A DNA stretch of 64,000 bases. It comes from Candidatus Gastranaerophilales bacterium. GTDB lineage: Bacteria; Cyanobacteriota; Vampirovibrionia; Gastranaerophilales; Gastranaerophilaceae. This document shows positions 63,486 to 64,000 of this stretch, piece after piece. The first letter of the stretch is position 1; each line of letters opens with the position of its first letter. The notes beneath the pieces were generated by a model. It saw only the letters and a program-made list of their open reading frames with translations, was not told the DNA's origin and ran no database searches. The position numbers and the translations under genes were made by a program. The stretch covers positions 1 through 64,000 of the forward strand of contig CALUVM010000002.1 in the NCBI GenBank assembly GCA_944324255.1, written 5' to 3'.

Positions 63486-64000
63486 TTAAAATTCCTGGTT
63501 AACTGTTACGGTTCTTCCGCTTATTTTGTCAGGCTGAAGATTCAGGATATGTGTAATCTGAGTTGCTATTTCTTTAAAAATAGGTGTAGCTACAGTATTA
63601 CCCCAAATTTCTCCCCCTTGAGCCGAATCAACAATTACATATATTAAAACTTGCGGATCTGTTGACGGCAGGTACCCTACAATAGAGGTATAAAGCTTAT
63701 TTGTGTATCCGGCTCCGTTTTCTTTTGGTTTTATTGAAGTACCGGTTTTTGCGGCAACATTGAAGTTATCCATTTTAACGGCAGTTTTACCTCTGTTGAT
63801 AGCTTCTGTAAGCAGTTCTGTAACAGCTCTTGCGTGTTCAGGAGTCATAACCTGAACTTTTTTTATTTTTATAGCTTCTTCTTCAGGAGAATATTTTATA
63901 ACATGCGGAGTAATCCAGGTTCCGCCGTTAGCAATTGCGGATACTGCCGCAACCATTTGTATAGCTGTTACGGAAGAGCCATAGCCGTAACCCATAGATG
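63486..64000 (-). CDS. ftsI: Penicillin-binding protein (FtsI/PBP3-like), C-terminal part
   Basis: The open frame runs off the right edge; about 171 codons are visible. It begins with SMGYGYGSSVTAIQM and contains AAKTGTS (the KTG box of transpeptidases) and the conserved IVGYLPSTDPQVLIYVIVDSAQ. The order before murE indicates an FtsI-type septal transpeptidase. No PASTA domain follows; the chain ends soon after the transpeptidase fold. Confidence 0.9.
   Translation of the reverse strand, partial: SMGYGYGSSVTAIQMVAAVSAIANGGTWITPHVIKYSPEEEAIKIKKVQVMTPEHARAVTELLTEAINRGKTAVKMDNFNVAAKTGTSIKPKENGAGYTNKLYTSIVGYLPSTDPQVLIYVIVDSAQGGEIWGNTVATPIFKEIATQITHILNLQPDKISGRTVTVNQEF

Overview
The window is A+T-rich, densely coded bacterial chromosome from a diderm with ordinary housekeeping genes. 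Lipid A genes (lpxI, lpxB), a dissociated type II fatty-acid operon, a meso-diaminopimelate-type murE and an 11-subunit complex I without NuoE/F/G (the set also found in cyanobacteria) suggest a non-photosynthetic relative of cyanobacteria, most likely Candidatus Gastranaerophilales (Melainabacteria/Vampirovibrionia). This placement is inferred from gene content and style; no 16S rRNA is present. I found no tRNA, rRNA, CRISPR array or prophage.

Layout. 1-5.3 kb: a partial ketopantoate reductase, a large double-core SF1 helicase, a small winged-helix protein and a probable small RNA on the minus strand. 5.3-13.4 kb: rimO, yidD, gatA, an acidic-tailed TPR protein, recN and dnaK. 13.4-22.8 kb: plsY; an unusual P-loop ATPase/TPR protein followed by rsmG, an iron-type alcohol dehydrogenase, a pyruvate-decarboxylase-like enzyme and gmk, apparently one transcription unit; then lpxI, lpxB and ogt. 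22.9-33.7 kb: a secreted GH13-like protein, trpS, a 445-bp hairpin-rich repeat element, an unknown protein, der, a dicarboxylate symporter, ileS and an exported TPR protein. 33.7-43.3 kb: nuoABCDHIJKLMN. 43.3-45.2 kb: a formyltransferase and an endonuclease IV-like TIM barrel. 45.2-52.9 kb: the fatty-acid operon on the minus strand (small protein, yceD, rpmF, plsX, fabH, fabD, membrane protein, fabG, acpP, fabF). 53.0-53.5 kb: a second hairpin-rich element of 442 bp. 53.5-64 kb: tsaC, alaS, mnmG, a small unknown protein, a SpoIID-like protein, a zinc alcohol dehydrogenase, nagA, murE and the 3' end of an ftsI-type gene.

How it fits together. The alcohol dehydrogenase and 2-keto-acid decarboxylase could take pyruvate to ethanol and reoxidise NAD(P)H. 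The complex I without an NADH module probably takes electrons from ferredoxin or another donor. The fab/plsX/plsY/lpx/murE/ftsI/SpoIID genes build the envelope.

Three points stand out. First, two repeat elements of nearly equal length are each bounded by inverted palindromes and filled with short hairpins. Second, at least nine first-in-unit genes have a -10 box exactly 6 or 7 nt before the start codon and no Shine-Dalgarno, implying leaderless mRNAs. Third, several housekeeping proteins carry odd additions: a natural His6/Cys-rich insert in AlaRS, a long charged tail on L32, and a D-to-E change in the thiamine-diphosphate motif of the decarboxylase.
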